The notes beneath the pieces were generated by a model. That model was not told the origin of the DNA. It saw only the letters and a list, made by a program, of their open reading frames with translations, and did not search any database. A stretch of 64,000 bases of DNA from Azadirachta indica (taxonomy: Eukaryota; Streptophyta; Magnoliopsida; Sapindales; Meliaceae), in assembly GCA_022749755.1 (NCBI GenBank), contig CM040440.1, positions 3,805,769-3,869,768 on the forward strand. The letters are read 5' to 3'. Of the stretch, positions 1-13,309 are shown in pieces. The position numbers and the translations under genes are program-made. Each line of letters opens with the position of its first letter. Within the stretch, counting starts at the first letter, position 1.

Positions 1-1211
1 AGTGTGCGCGATAAGAGAAGATCACATGAAATAGGATGCGTAAGGAGATTGATGATCACAAGAACTCACAGGAGTTAGCCATTCTGCCTTTGTGGTTTCC
101 ATGGAAGAAGGATGATGTTGCCAGGCCAAGATCAATTTACAGAATTAAAGTTGCTTCTTTCTACGTGAACTCTGACTAGAAACTATGCTAAACAAACACT
201 GAGTCATAAATGCTAGGGTTTGTATTTGTAATTCAATTTCTTTTCCCAATTTTTTTTTTTTTATGCTTACGCTAATTAATATACAGGATTCATAAATGAG
301 GTACGCTGGTAGGTCTAATTTATGTGACTGCCATTAATATTTTTACTTGACCTTTGTACGTTCCTTTTCTTGGATAGCTGCACCGATTTCTCCTTTCATT
401 GATATTAAGTACAAAATTCTTCAATATTTGAACACAGTACACAACATCTTTCCATCAAATTTAATTTATAGATATATATTTATAGTCCCTTCAATATTTA
501 ATAAGTTTTTTTTTTTTTAAATAAACTCAGATTACTACTACTGCGTAAGAAAAACGTGACGATATATATGACAAAAAGATAAAATATTTTTAATCCAAGA
601 TTTCCATCTAAAATATTGATTTGAAATAAAGAAGAAATCTATAAATAAATAAACGATAAAAAATATATTAAGTAGATAATTCCAAGGAACTTATTTATAC
701 ATGTAATCGCTTTCGGGTCAATATTGAACAACAGTTCTCTCACACATTCATCCAACATGTGTATATACATCAATATAATGACTATTTGAAAAGCCGGCTT
801 CCAGAGATTCCAAAGAGTTTTTTGAAAAATAATACCTGTTCCCTTCCACGAGACTGCGATGTTCAATTTGAACTAATTAAATTATGTTTATTTCAATTCA
901 TGCTGATAATTCATAATTTGTCAGTCAACGGTCAACAACGACTATTTGAAACTCGGATGTTATCCGACCCTACAAAAATCACCAAAATTTTTCTATCACG
1001 CAATCAATACATGCCACGTGTAATGTACAAGGTTGTTGCTGCTTCACACAGAATGCTCTTGGTGGTCGCTAAGTATTATTATGAGTTGACTTCATGTACA
1101 AATGCTAAAGACCTGCGGTTCGTGTGCGCCCGCCAAGAACGAACCGTCAAACTTTAATTTGTTGAGTATATGTAAGCCCATCTTCACTCAGAACATCTAG
1201 TCTGTACAGAC
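1..1211. other. Intergenic, no supported gene
   Basis: AT-rich sequence with short A and T runs. An open frame at 759-1157 (+) has no recognisable domain and unconvincing composition, so it is not called. A G-box core CACGTG lies at 1015-1020, about 190 bases upstream of the next start codon, and could be a regulatory site for it. Confidence 0.5.
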
Positions 1212-1610
1212 ATGGATGCTCTTGTCCGAAACACCACCGTCAATTTCAGCCGGAGATTCACTGATTACGAGCTATTGGGTCAAGGAAGTGAAGTGGGTAC
1301 TGAAGATTACAATAATCAATGGCGGAGAAATTTTTCGAGGCGAAGAAAGGAGCCTCATACCATGAAGTCCTTCAGTTATAGACGTAAACGAGCTAGACAA
1401 AGGCAAATTTTTCTGAATTCGTACAAGTTAGCATCAATCGAGAACTTGGGACAATCGAAGCCGTCGCAGAGGTTAAAGAAGGCGGTGGTTAAGGTGAAGA
1501 CAGCGGTGGTTTCAGTTGTGGCGTTCATGCGTACTGGTTCTTTCAGATCTTGCAATTCTAGAACCGCCATAGACGCAACTTCTCCGACGACGATTAGCAA
1601 GTTTTTCTGA
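1212..1610 (+). CDS. Small basic plant protein, function unknown
   Basis: Single-exon frame of 132 residues. I do not recognise a named family. The protein is strongly basic: an Arg-rich middle (SRRRKEPH, then SYRRKRARQRQ), a Lys-rich helix-like stretch near residues 88-100 (RLKKAVVKVKTAVVSVVAF) and a Ser/Thr-rich C-terminus ending SKFF. The Lys/Val segment could be an amphipathic or membrane-associated helix; this is inference. No signal peptide is evident. The base composition is more balanced than in the surrounding DNA, and the layout (short, intronless, basic, Ser-rich tail) is common among plant-specific small proteins, so it is probably real. A (TC)n(TA)n microsatellite starts just after the stop codon, in the presumed 3' UTR. 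A G-box lies about 190 bases upstream. Confidence 0.55.
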   Translation: MDALVRNTTVNFSRRFTDYELLGQGSEVGTEDYNNQWRRNFSRRRKEPHTMKSFSYRRKRARQRQIFLNSYKLASIENLGQSKPSQRLKKAVVKVKTAVVSVVAFMRTGSFRSCNSRTAIDATSPTTISKFF

Positions 1611-1616
1611 ATTTGG

Positions 1617-1618
<2 letters not shown>

Positions 1619-1671
<53 letters not shown>
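1619..1671. repeat. (TC)n-(TA)n compound microsatellite
   Basis: About 14 TC units pass directly into about 12 TA units, immediately downstream of the 132-residue frame. Confidence 0.95.
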
Positions 1672-2158
1672 GAAGCTTGGTTCTTTAACTTCCGAACTAA
1701 TTAACATTTCTTTTTCTTTTATTTTTCCTTTTAATTTATATATATATATATATAATATTATGTTTTGTAGCGAATAAAAGTAGCAAGTACTAAATTAAGA
1801 CAATGAAATTTAAGCTGTATGAATCATCGCTTGTAGTTGTTCTTATATTTTGATCATTGTAACTGAAGTAGAAACCCTTGGTCCTAAAGCTAATTTGTGT
1901 GTAAAATAGAAAATCAAAGAATAGTAGAAATTGGTTAATAATTGACAGCGGAAGACAGCGATGAAAATTAAGGTGAATGTCGTTAACGTCCATACATATG
2001 TAAGAATGTCCTTAAACGATGGAGCCAACCAAAAATTTCAGAATTATCCCTCCATACTTTCCCTCAAGTTGTCCCCAAAAATTTCGGCGCGGCTTCCTCT
2101 TTGTCTTTGTTTAATGGACTGTGCCCACAAAAGGGACGACGTTCAGGCAACTGAAACA

Positions 2159-2872
2159 ATGTCTGCGCATTCATTACCACCAAAATATGTCATGCTCGAC
2201 AACAACCAAATGCTGAGACCCCCTCCTCAGAGGCGGAATCTCCCTCCCTATCATTCTCATTCTGCTCATAGGCATCATAAATCTGGTGGAAATTGTTGCC
2301 TGAAATTTATTTGCTGTTGCTATTGCTGTCTCTTCGGCCTCATCCTCATTTTCACAATTCTTGCGTATGTTTGTTATGCAACTCTTAAACCTGCAGTTCC
2401 CAGTTATAACATTCAAAGTTTGGTTGTGAAGAATCTCAGACTGCCCCCGGATTTTGCCACCGATAATGAAATGACCGCGACCGTTAAGGCTAATAATCCC
2501 AATGATTATATAAGCATAAAATATGAACAAGGTTTGGACAACAAAGTAGAAATTATATATTCGGATCGAGTTATTTGTGAAGGCGATCTCCCAGAATTTG
2601 AACAACCCGAGAAGAATGTATCTATATTCCAGATACCACTAAAAGGACTTGTGGCTATTGGTCTAGATGATCAAGAAACATTTATGGCAGACAGGAAAGC
2701 AGGGAAAATTCCATTGCTCGTTCACGTGAAGGCACCCATTACCATTCAGCTTGGATCGTTTACATTGAAGAAGGTCGTAGTTGAAGTTAACTGCAAGGTC
2801 ATTGTTGATAACTTGACACCAGGCGAGAAAGTTGGGATCGTATCAAACACGTGTAGCTATGATTGGTCTTGA
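2159..2872 (+). CDS. NDR1/HIN1-like (LEA_2) membrane protein, NHL6-type
   Basis: Intronless gene of 237 residues. Order of parts: a Pro/His/Arg-rich cytoplasmic N-terminus (1-45), a Cys-rich membrane anchor (about 46-73, with a CCCYCC cluster that may be palmitoylated), then a LEA_2 beta-sandwich domain (about 105-205) containing the family-typical KANNPNDYISIKYE. NHL proteins are plasma-membrane proteins linked to pathogen and ABA/osmotic responses. The open frame extends upstream to 1961, but the ATG at 2159 is preferred because the upstream residues do not look like the family and the usual NHL N-terminus starts here. Length fits the family (about 210-260). An AATAAA-like signal occurs near 3062. 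Family assignment is firm; subfamily and role are inferred. Confidence 0.85.
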   Translation: MSAHSLPPKYVMLDNNQMLRPPPQRRNLPPYHSHSAHRHHKSGGNCCLKFICCCYCCLFGLILIFTILAYVCYATLKPAVPSYNIQSLVVKNLRLPPDFATDNEMTATVKANNPNDYISIKYEQGLDNKVEIIYSDRVICEGDLPEFEQPEKNVSIFQIPLKGLVAIGLDDQETFMADRKAGKIPLLVHVKAPITIQLGSFTLKKVVVEVNCKVIVDNLTPGEKVGIVSNTCSYDWS

Positions 2873-5335
2873 AATCGATTCATTAGTCATATATATTTAA
2901 TTTCTTGGTTCACTGGTGGCTATTCATGTCGACATTCTTTTGTAGGAGGGAAGAGGAAGAGAAAGACAAACAGAGAAGAACAGTAGCATTCGCCAACGTT
3001 GGTATTTTATTTTTCAGATTAAACAAATTAGATTTTGCCTGTGTGTTATGTATTGTTTGCAAATAAATGGAATATTCTTTTTTACATTGAAGATATATAT
3101 ATATATATATATATTTGATTATGTTTTGAAGCTGGATTTGGAGATTTCGATAGTGTTAATTTTAATATGCAATATCAGTTTCAGGTAATATAAAATGGAA
3201 GTACTGGGAAAACAACTAAATCCTGTAACTCAGTCAACCGTGGTCTGTTTCTGCAATTAAAATTGCTGAATTTTGGAACTTGGAATTTCAGTTTATCAGC
3301 AAGTAAAATGTATTCAAATATTAATTGTTTCTATTAGCTCTAATCATATACGTACCCAAAAAGGAAAACAAAAATTAATCATATTACTACTTTGATACAG
3401 TCAATTCAAGGATAACTTGAGTAAGAAGGCAATCACATTTCTTCGGAGCAGTTTTAGGCCCTGAGCCCATTTAAGTTCCAGGCCCTTGCAAGCCTGAAAA
3501 GCACAGGGTTTAGACAGTACTCCACATAACATGAATCGACTTAATTCATATATAGTACACCTTATGCCATCTTGATATATATAATTTCTTTAATACATAG
3601 CACCCTCGTACCTTAGTTTTTTTTTTTAAATTAATTTGGGAAAGGGAACGACAAAGATTAAAGATTTCCATCGTGCTTTCACTTTTGGTTATCATTAAAT
3701 CTTTTGTTATATATCTTGATGAAAGTTACATAAGTCCTTTAATCAAAAAGCATGTATCTAATCTTTTTTTACCCTTATTTGTGGGTATATACAATCCTTT
3801 CTTCAAAATCCGTGTATCACCTATTTATATTGTTTGTATTATTTATTTTCTCAAACTAGGTAAGACAGCAAAATAAATTCTTCTCTTTCTTCGTCAAAAT
3901 AGCTTTCAAGAAAAAACTTGCATCCTTAAATTATTTAACAAAATGGAACAAGAAATATGTGCGTGTGTGTGTGCGCGTGCATATATATGCGACTCTTACA
4001 AGCAACACAGCAACCATCCAAAGTGCATACTGAACATCAGAACTTTACACAATCAAATTGATTAAAGAACCATAAATCCTTCATATAAACCAATTAAGTG
4101 GTTGGCAAGCATCGAACAAAGTGAACCAATTATTACGCATATTCAATCAGGATTGTTACTCAAGAAAGCATGCAATAATAATATATAATAAAATAATGTT
4201 AGAGTGAGTGCAGGTCATGACGTTTTTGCCCTCTGCTCATCATCATTCGCTGCTAAGCTCTCTCCATGCCTAAGCAAAAGGACCCCACTCCAGCTCTGTA
4301 AAAATGGCATGCCAATATCAGTTCGGTGACCGGCACAACATATAAAATGTGAAGAGAGGGATGTGGGTTTGATAACCTATTCCTTTGACTGCAGTGTCAT
4401 GTGCTAACAACCACGCAGTCTTTTGTTTCTTGAAGCATTTTGTTTTTGTTATATTTCGCTTTTTGCAGACAGGAACTAAGTAATGAGCAGTTGGGGTCTA
4501 TGTGTCAATGCGTGTGAATTAAGGATCAGCACTCTTCCCTTATCCTATGTTCTGTTTGACAAAATGTGATATGGGTCCACGGACGAACAAATTTGTTTAA
4601 CTGTCTACGTTTTGTACTTATTATTATGACTTTAAAATTCTCACTTGAATCGACTAACTTGCCTGCCTCATCATGATCAATATCAAAGGGGTTTTTAACT
4701 CATATTCCACTTTCAACATTTATTTTTATTAATAACTAAGTTTAATTGCTTATCATGACCCATTTTCAAGGATCATATTATTTCTTGCAAGTGGTTTACA
4801 GTTTGTCGAATTATAATTTGAGAAGAGGAAATCCTTTACTTCAACAGTTAATAATTACGGAGATGGAAATTGTAGATTCGTGAAATTATACGGAGTCAAA
4901 CAAAATGACTTTGCCAACATTAACCAATGAGAAATGGGTTGCTGGATTGCAGAAACAAAATTAATTTGGGTTCTTGACAAGTGTCCCGATAAATTCTATG
5001 TAGTGGAGCAGTTTTCTCACAGAAACCAGAACTGTCTCGTGCCACTCTCTTCTATTGTCTTCAAACCCACTACTCCTAAAAATAGCACCCACAAAATTCC
5101 TGAAGTAAACCCCCCGTCTTGCTGCTTCAGTTCTTCACCTTTCTTTCTTCTTCTTCTTGTTTTTATTAGTTAAAACTCATAGTGACATATTTAGTCTTAT
5201 TAAGCATATTTCTTCTCCGAGCAGGTTGTTCTGGTTTATTTTTCAGCTTTATAGCTATGTCTTTATTTTCTCTAACAAGAAACAATAGTTAGACAGCTTT
5301 TTCGGCTACTCAACCAGAGCTGCAAAGTTTCAAAC
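2873..5335. other. Intergenic, no supported gene
   Basis: Contains the 3' UTR of the NHL gene, a (TA)n run at about 3093-3114 and a GT/GC-rich alternating tract with a TA run at about 3958-3990. The stretch from about 5000 to 5335 is pyrimidine-rich and probably carries the 5' UTR of the IST1-like gene. No other coding signal was seen. Confidence 0.6.
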
Positions 5336-8115
5336 ATGTTTGGTATCTGCTTTGGATGGCGCAAAGCTTCTAAATGGTGCTTGTTACATAAGCTTTAAGA
5401 AATTACTGCAGGCTTCTTTAATTACCTATTGTTATTCTTAATTCTTGCATGTGCTTTCTAATTCCAGTAAGAAGCTGATAAAGCAGCTCCAGTGCCGCCT
5501 CAAGCTGCTGAAGAATAAGAGATCTTCAATTATGAGACTGCTACGCGAGGACGTGGCTGAGCTCATCAAACTTGGCCACGAAGAAACCGCCTTCAACCGT
5601 GTATGCTTAATTTGCAAATTTCCCTGAAGAACTGCGGTTCCGGCATTAATATATGTGCTGCCCTGTTTTAAAAAGTTTTGCATAGTTACTCTGCGTTGTT
5701 CTTGTTCTCGCTCTTTCTTTTTTGTATTCTATAATACTTGATCGATACTGTTGTCTTTCAGGCTGAGCAGCTCTTCGAAGATGAAAACGCAATGGCAGTG
5801 TATGAATTATTGGACAATTTCTGTGAGTTCATCGGCATGAACCTGTCATATATCCGCAAACGCAAGTATGAATAATGAATAACACATCTCTGTTCCCAGC
5901 TTCATAAAACTTCAAACTATTTGCATAAGTTTGATTAAATTTTATATAGAACTTCAATATCGATCAGAAGCATTAACATTACATGTCAATCAAGCTATCT
6001 TTCTGCCTACCCAGTCTGATTGACTATCAATCCAACTTTTATTCTATTTGACTCAAGTTTTAAGCTAATTTGCTGCTGATTATACACTGATTGACTGCCA
6101 ATTCTATTTTGATCCACTTTCGGCTGTACTCTGACTGTCATTTTAACTCTTGTTAGTTGCTGGATTTGTACCCAAATTGTTGAAGTAGGACTATGCTGCT
6201 CATATGTAATGTACGTGGTGTTTCAGGGATATTCCTAATGATATCAATGAAGCAGTTTCAAGTCTTATATATGCCTCTTCAAGATGTGGCGATCTTCCCG
6301 AGCTTCGTGTGATCCGGAAGCTCTTTGAAGAGCGCTATGGTCAGACATTTGTATTGGCTGCTGCTGAACTACTTCCAGGAAATCTTGTGAATTGTCAGGT
6401 TGCACACTATGATCTGTTTAATATGAAATTGTATTTTATTGTCTTGTGTCTCTTTGATGATCAACTAATGGAAATTTATAACATTGTTGCTACAGATAAT
6501 AGAGAAATTCTCCATCAACTCAGTTCCTGATGATGTGAAGAACCAGTTGGTGGATGAAATAGCAAAGGATTACTGCCTCCGACCAGAGCTTTTCGCACTT
6601 GAATATACTTCAGAACTGCAACAGGTAAGAAAATAATTTAAACTCTTTACCATTGCCTTAAAACTAATGGTGGATGTTCTCAATCAGATTGTTTGCCTCT
6701 TCAATGTTGTGCATCTGCAGATACAAGAAGATGTTTATACTTGTAATACCAGAGCTGAAGAATATCTAAGGGAAACTTCAAATGCAAACAACATACAAGA
6801 AATCTGTGTTGATTCGTTGTTAGCCAGCACAAAATTAACAAGCCCAAATCGATCTCTCTCTGAATCTCACCAAAATTCTGATGCAGTTAGTACTTCGTTT
6901 AGTTCTTCCGTAGTCCAGCAATCCTCACCAGATTCATCTGATTCACCAAGGATTGAGAGAGTAGAAAATTTCGTACAATTTGATTCTCGTTATGGATCCA
7001 CAGTTGCTGGTGATCACACTAAAGAAAGGCAGATCAGTGGCAGGAACATTGGTGCCACTCCAGTACTGCAGGGGGAGAGAATATTTGCAGCATCTTCTCC
7101 AGAAAGTTTGCCTCAGTTTCAAGAGGAAAAAGTAGTCTATCTTGATGACATAGAGGAGTTTCAGTCTTCCGTGAGAAAAGATCAAGACTGCCAGGATCGG
7201 AGGCTATTCAAGTTCAAACCATCTGTACTATCTAAGACAGAAACAGTAGATGGCTGTAATGAAAATTTTATGGGCCATTATGACTCAAGGAGTTATAGAA
7301 AGAGTCCAAAGGCATCTGGGAAACAACCAAGGAGGAGATCATTGTCTCAGGAAAATTCAGGGATAAAGGATATTGAGTGCGAAATTTATTATGAAAAGCC
7401 GCGTAAGAGTTCCGCTAACAAGCACAGATCACATTATCACAGACACACTCAAAAGAATTCTGCGGTAGAAGAAAGCAAGCAACCAAAGCAGGGTTACTAC
7501 ATAGAATCAGGAAGCAACTTGCTATCATGTAATTGTAAATATTACCAAATGAAATCATGTTGCCACAGCCCTTTCAGTAGCAAAAGCATAGATGATGACG
7601 GAAAAAGGGAAGCTCCACCTTGTAAGCAGCAGATAGGGATCAGAAAATCGGTGGGATCTCCAATGTATCATCTCAAAGGTGAAAATCTTTGTTATCATTT
7701 TGACCATTGCCACTCTTTTCAGAATGGAGAGTCATTTGAAGATATGGAAACGCCTAATGCCAGGAGAAAAAGCTATGACAATGGATCTACGGAGTACAAT
7801 GTTTTCACCTACCCGAATCATAGGCTAAATGAAGTGAAGGGATCTGATTCTCCAAGGAGATGCTCTGCTACCAATAATTCTCGCTCAGAGGAGGGTGCTT
7901 CGCAGACAGGAAAGAAACCAAGACCACCGTATTTGACGGTGAAGACAATGCCTCCAGAACGGGCTAAAGAAAGTTGTAGAGACAATATTCTGCGATGCAA
8001 ATCATTCCCCTGTGAATATCCTGATCATGTTCATCCTAAGTTGCCTAATTACGATGATATAGCGGCAAAATTCATTGCTCTGAAGAGAGAGAATCTGCAG
8101 AATAAGCACTCGTGA
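5336..8115 (+). CDS. IST1-like protein (regulator of Vps4, ESCRT/MVB pathway)
   Basis: Six exons: 5336-5376, 5468-5600, 5762-5865, 6227-6398, 6496-6624, 6721-8115; all GT-AG, phases consistent, 657 residues. The N-terminus MFGICFGWRKASKCKKLIK followed by CRLKLLKNKR and AFNRAEQLFEDENAMAVYE is the IST1 domain (PF03398, about residues 10-175). IST1 proteins bind ESCRT-III (CHMP1) and the AAA ATPase VPS4/SKD1 and modulate sorting into multivesicular bodies. The last exon encodes about 460 residues of low-complexity Ser-, Lys- and Cys-rich tail, usual for plant IST1-like proteins, including a Cys/His cluster (LSCNCKYYQMKSCCH). The first coding exon is only 41 bases; its Cys codon spans the splice junction and restores the family sequence, which fixes the start. 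Plants have a dozen IST1-like paralogues and I cannot say which one this is. Confidence 0.88.
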
Positions 8116-8814
8116 AGCACTTCCGACAATATATCACTGTATAGCACTTGTTGTGTTCATCTTCTGGGCATTTCTGATATCCCATTGTAAGAGTTGCTAT
8201 TATTATTAATTTGTCTTCAATTTTCGTCTTTCCTAGTATACACATATAATTCTTTTGTTTTCCTCTAACAGACATATATGGGAGTGAATGATTTGTTCTT
8301 AGATTAGGAGGGATTGATCGAAAGCAACTTGTAGCCTCTGTTTTTATTCCTTGAATTCTGCGTAATTCACATGCCATGTAATTGAATTTTGAAAGTTTTT
8401 GAGTTTCGGCTCATACATATTATATACGAATACATCTACGAGAGGTGTTGTGTTGCCCATTTCAGGTGCAGGAGGTGTGCCTGAGGCCTGAGGCTGCTGA
8501 TGTTTGTTTTTTAACAAAAAGGCCTAATCATGGGCCCAACATTCTTTCTTGGACCTTAATTAAATTTTTAATTTTTTGGTTTTTCTATTTCTGATCCCTC
8601 AGTTAAGTCCCTGGAAATAAACAGGGAGGTCTGCACAAATTTATTATCAATTTCGTATGAGATCTTTTCGATTCCAATAAACGTAAATGTAAAGAAAAAT
8701 CCACAATTTCAGAACTCTGAAGAGCTCCCAAAGGCTTTGATGAAGCAATCGTGTTCGTGTATACAACTACAAGCACCTTTCTTCAATAAATTGAGACTTT
8801 CATGCACTCAGCAA

Positions 8815-8818
<4 letters not shown>

Positions 8819-8879
<61 letters not shown>
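8819..8879. repeat. (TA)n microsatellite, about 61 bp
   Basis: Uninterrupted alternating TA, the longest simple AT tract in the window. Likely cruciform- and slippage-prone. Confidence 0.95.
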
Positions 8880-8884
<5 letters not shown>

Positions 8885-10553
8885 AAGGTGGCGTGTGGAC
8901 CAGCTGCCATTGTCATTCCACGCTCAACTCATTCATCCTCTGGTCTCTGGATGATTAGTGCATAACAATGCATTATGGGGAGAGAGTGGGATTCAATTTC
9001 AAATATAAGTAGGAATCAAATATCAAAATGGACCAATCACCAAGAGTTAATTTGATAATAATATATAAATATTTTTGACATTTGCCCTTCCTCTCAACCC
9101 GATTGGTGTTGACTTGTTTCTCCTTCAACCAACCTACCAATTTATGATTACCTCATTACCAATTCTTATTTTGATTTTTTTTTTTTTATCAAGACGTGAT
9201 ATATAATATTATTTTGCTAATTTCATATATATCAAGTAATTTCAAGACCATTTTGAATTGGGTGATGAACTTCTTCCCTTCTCTATGGTGGTGGCATGAC
9301 AGCTCATTGGATTCATCGAGTCAATCACTTGCTTGCGATTTTTTTTTTAAAAAAAAAAAAAAAAGGCAAATGCTCTTTGCCGAATTGAGTGCGTTAACAA
9401 ACGTTCAGTTTTCATTGGATGAAAATTTTATCCCAAAAAGCCAATATTAGTAAAAATCATAAAACAAAATAACCAGTGGGTGGGTCCCCTGTTCTAGGTT
9501 TCTAGCCAATCATTACGTGCCACCCAGTACGTCCGTTGTGAAACATTTTCCGCGTGCTCGCCACTCATTTTTATAACTATGTGATAGCTAATTAGCTATA
9601 TGTTTATCTTTTTCTCCTTTTTATTGTAAGTAGCCCATATATTTCTAATTCTAGACTAAGTTTAGATATAATAAAAAATATATACACTTCACAATTCGTC
9701 AATTTTTTTTTTATATATATATATATATATAACATGTTTGTGTTGTATAAATATATTAAAAATGAATGCTAGTTTATTATATATTTGTCGTGCATGCTCA
9801 TCAACATTTTGCTTCAATTTGATCATCTCTGGCTACCGCCTCTCCCTTAATTTAACTTATTTTGCGGCATGATATTTATGCATTTTTAATTTATTATATT
9901 TGTAATCTAACTCATGTCAAATAAAACGAAATTATATTAATTTTTTTATATGTATTTAATTTAATTATGATTATGTTTGTTAAATTATTAAAGTTTTTTT
10001 AAATAATATTAGTTTGAATTTAAATTTTTTTAAGTGTAAGTAGATTTACTCTTATTATAAATAAAAAATAATTATATTATATATATATGGGATATAATTA
10101 ATGACTCTTTTTTTATGTAATATTTTAGTCACTAAATAGTTTATACAATATTTTATATCAGTATTTTGCACAATATATATCTTTTTAATAAAAAAAAAAA
10201 ATTTGATTTGTTTTCACAAGGTTAATATATTAACGGTCATATTTTTGAGTAGGTTGGCTTTTATTTTTACAAGGTTATATGCTTTAAATTATTTTATTAA
10301 ATCGTTAAAACTCGTTGGTAACAAAATGCAATTAATACGATTCATGTTAATTAATATGAGTTATGTTTGCAGGCGCCCAGTAACAAATTTAATTACATGC
10401 ATGTTTTGTTTTACCAGCTCATAACTTTAGACTGATGCATGTGCCTTGTTTTACGTGCTTGATTAAGGGAATGACGGCGTAAATCTCAAAAACCAAAATT
10501 TAATGTCTAAAAGCGAATAATTTAAGGCAGACAAGTGTTGCTTCCTTGTCAGA

Positions 10554-10588
10554 GCAAAGCAAAGCAAAGCAAAGCAAAGCAAAGCAAA
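10554..10588. repeat. AGCAA pentanucleotide tandem repeat
   Basis: Six to seven consecutive copies of GCAAA/AGCAA in a non-coding stretch. Confidence 0.9.
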
Positions 10589-11525
10589 TACAATAATTCA
10601 TTTGTGACACACTAATACTACTGCTTCATGCTTGCATAGTTGCATGTTTTTCGTTGGCCAGCAGCAGCAGCAGCAGCAGCTAGAGCCTATAGATGATGAG
10701 AAGAAGCTCGATAAATTAATTGCATGTGTTATAGTTCAGAAAGTGCCAGAGAAGTTGGGGATCTATCATTGCTTGTTGGGGTCAAAGACAGAGACTCCTA
10801 ATTTTGTCTCTTGCACTTGATCGATGCCTCCTTCTAACAATATTAAAAAATGTTTAATATAAATACATAAAAGAGATAAATATAGAGAGAGAATTCACTT
10901 TTTATTTTTTATTTTTTTATTTTTTAATAATTGTCTAAAGATAGATATAGAAGGAAACCAAAATGCAGGAATGGATACCACGTGTCCACCAACTTCAAAA
11001 CGACAGTCAATATTTTGTTTTTTAAAGTCGGTCTGATATTTGCCGTTTCAAAGCAGTATTTTAAAAAGAAAATGGCTCCTGCGGGCCTCATCGCAGACTT
11101 TTAATAAAATTTTTATCAAAATTTAATTTAATTTTTGTAATAAGTTATTTTATGTCAAAATGAACAATTTGATAAGAATCGTTAGTGGGTATGTAATCGT
11201 ATATAGTAGTAGCACTAGTAGTAATATTAGTTTTTGAATTTTGAAGCGGATTAGATATTTGGGAGGAATTGGAAAGAACAAAGTTAGAAGACTTTATGGG
11301 TTTTGCATTGGACATGGAGTAAAGAAAACAAATAAAAATAAAAATGGACGGGGAGGTGTAAGTGATTAGATTTTAGAGCGGACCACCGACACGTGCCGAT
11401 TATGCACCGACTTTTAGAGGACACCGTGATGCGGGTTGACTTTCTAACGACAAACGGATGGATCTGACATTTCATTTTGAATCCTCCCACCGAAAGTTGG
11501 ACCCAACGTGGATCATTTCTCCTCC

Positions 11526-11552
11526 ACAACCCAACCCAACCCAACCCAACCC
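11526..11552. repeat. AACCC tandem repeat
   Basis: Five consecutive CCAAC/AACCC units. This is not the plant telomere unit CCCTAAA. Confidence 0.9.
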
Positions 11553-12803
11553 GCACCCTCGCCTCCACTTCACCTTTGTTTACCCCCTGATTAATCAAAC
11601 CTTAAGTCCTTCCGTGCTTCCATTTTCTACTCCTTCTTTCCCACTCTCTGTCTCTCTATATACCCAAAAAAAAAAAAAAAGAGAGAGAAAGAAATCAGAG
11701 ATTAATCATTTGTTTTCCCAATTAAGTATTGTGTATGTATATAATATTTTAGAAATAGATAAAATAAAATAATTCTAATAGATGATTTTAGATGTAGTAG
11801 TGCATGCAATGTGTAATGATGTATTTGCACAGACAAGGCAATCCACTATCAACTACCTTGTATGGTGGTATACATGGAATCCTTCGCCCTTTTCATGGTA
11901 ACCTAACACTAACATGGGAAATAGTAATCAAAAAATAAATAAAAAAAAAAAAGATTTTGACTTTTATATTTTCTGGAGCTATCCTCAGGTCTAGATAAGG
12001 CCGAAAGGATCCTTCCATCATCGAAACATTATCAGTATATCAATTATTAATTAGTAAAATAGAAAATTTAATTACTAAATTAACGCACACAAATACAGAT
12101 TAGATTATTAGAAAAGTAAAACAACGAGGCGCGGCAGCAGCGCAGCACACAATATTATTCGGAAGAGAAATTCAAATGACCAGAGAATCACATTCTGATT
12201 CACAATGTATACGTATAACATCGAGCTCCAGTATGCCACATCACCTGTTTGTACGGACACGGAAACAGTTATCTAACTGTAATATATATTTTTTATTCCG
12301 AGCAACTCCCTCCCTCCGTACCTCACATTTCCGCCATCTCATTCGCCAAACATCAAGGTTTTTCAGCGGATATTGCACAGTCAACTGTGCATTGATATTT
12401 TGGATTCACTAATAATAACATCTTTGTCCTTGTATTTTTATTTTTTCCCGAAGAAAACCATAAGTTTCTCATTTTATCAAATAAGTCCCCATTATTATTG
12501 AAATGACAAAGTTAACCCCCATAGTGTAGTAATGAGGGACAATGGACGGTCCGGTCATTTCATATTATTTAATAAATATTTATGGACTTACCTTAGACAA
12601 ATGAGAGAACAATATATTTGAATTTGATATATAAATTTTATACACGGATCGATCACATCAACGTTAGTGGGAAGTAGTAGCACAGGAAAAATATTGGAGT
12701 GCAAGGAAAGACACGCCGTGTGGGACCCAAACAAAGCCAACCAACCAGGAGACTTCGACAAATTCTCTATCTAACACTCGTAAAATCTTTTTCTGCTCTT
12801 TCA

Positions 12804-12809
12804 TATAAA
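12804..12809 (+). promoter_or_regulatory. Putative TATA box of the ERF gene
   Basis: TATAAA followed by a C/T-rich leader, about 500 bases upstream of the ATG. This would give a long 5' UTR or one with an intron; position and context are the only evidence. Confidence 0.35.
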
Positions 12810-13309
12810 CCCCTCTCTTCCTCTGCTTTTGTTTCACCTTCTGCTCAAAAAACAAAACCCCCCCTGCTCTGTCTCTGTTTCAAAACCTCCACCCTTTTTT
12901 TTTTCTCTCTCAAATATATACTTAGACTCATTTGGGATTGGGACTTCCTTTATGTATCTTTGCCGCTCGCTCTCTGTGTCTATGAGTAGAAGTTGGGATG
13001 GGTTGCTGAAGATTTGAGTATCCGATTCTGTTCTAGGTTCGATCGGATTAGCTATTATAATCACAGCCCAGATTCTGTAATTCGGCCTTTGTTTCTTCTT
13101 TTGACCGGTTTTAGATCTGGGTTTTGAAGTTTCCTTACTTCTTTTTTGTTTTCGCGATTGGGTTCTTGATATACATTTGATTCGAATCTTATTGTCTTGA
13201 TAGTGTTTCTTTGGTGTCCCGGCTTAGATTCTTTACAATCTTCTTGTGTATAGAATCATCAGGGCTATTTAGAGAGCGAGCGGGTAATCAACATTCCATA
13301 AAAGTGTAA

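Larger units (their letters stand above)
8116..13309. other. 5.2-kb gene-less interval rich in simple repeats
   Basis: Very AT-rich with poly-A/T runs, a long TA tract, a TA run near 9713-9733, an AGCAA pentamer repeat, a CAG run near 10661-10680 and an AACCC run. Frames such as 10632-10820 and 11458-11772 are simple-repeat artefacts. The last 500 bases are the pyrimidine-rich promoter and long 5' UTR of the downstream ERF gene. No RNA gene was recognised. Confidence 0.6.

Noticed and set aside
759..1157. 132-residue open frame (+)
   Set aside because: No domain, odd composition and lies in the upstream flank of the 1212 gene; probably chance.
10632..10820. Short frame with a Gln run
   Set aside because: The Gln run is a CAG microsatellite; the rest has no resemblance to a protein family.
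11526..11552. AACCC repeat as an interstitial telomere
   Set aside because: The plant telomere unit is CCCTAAA; this pentamer is a simple repeat.
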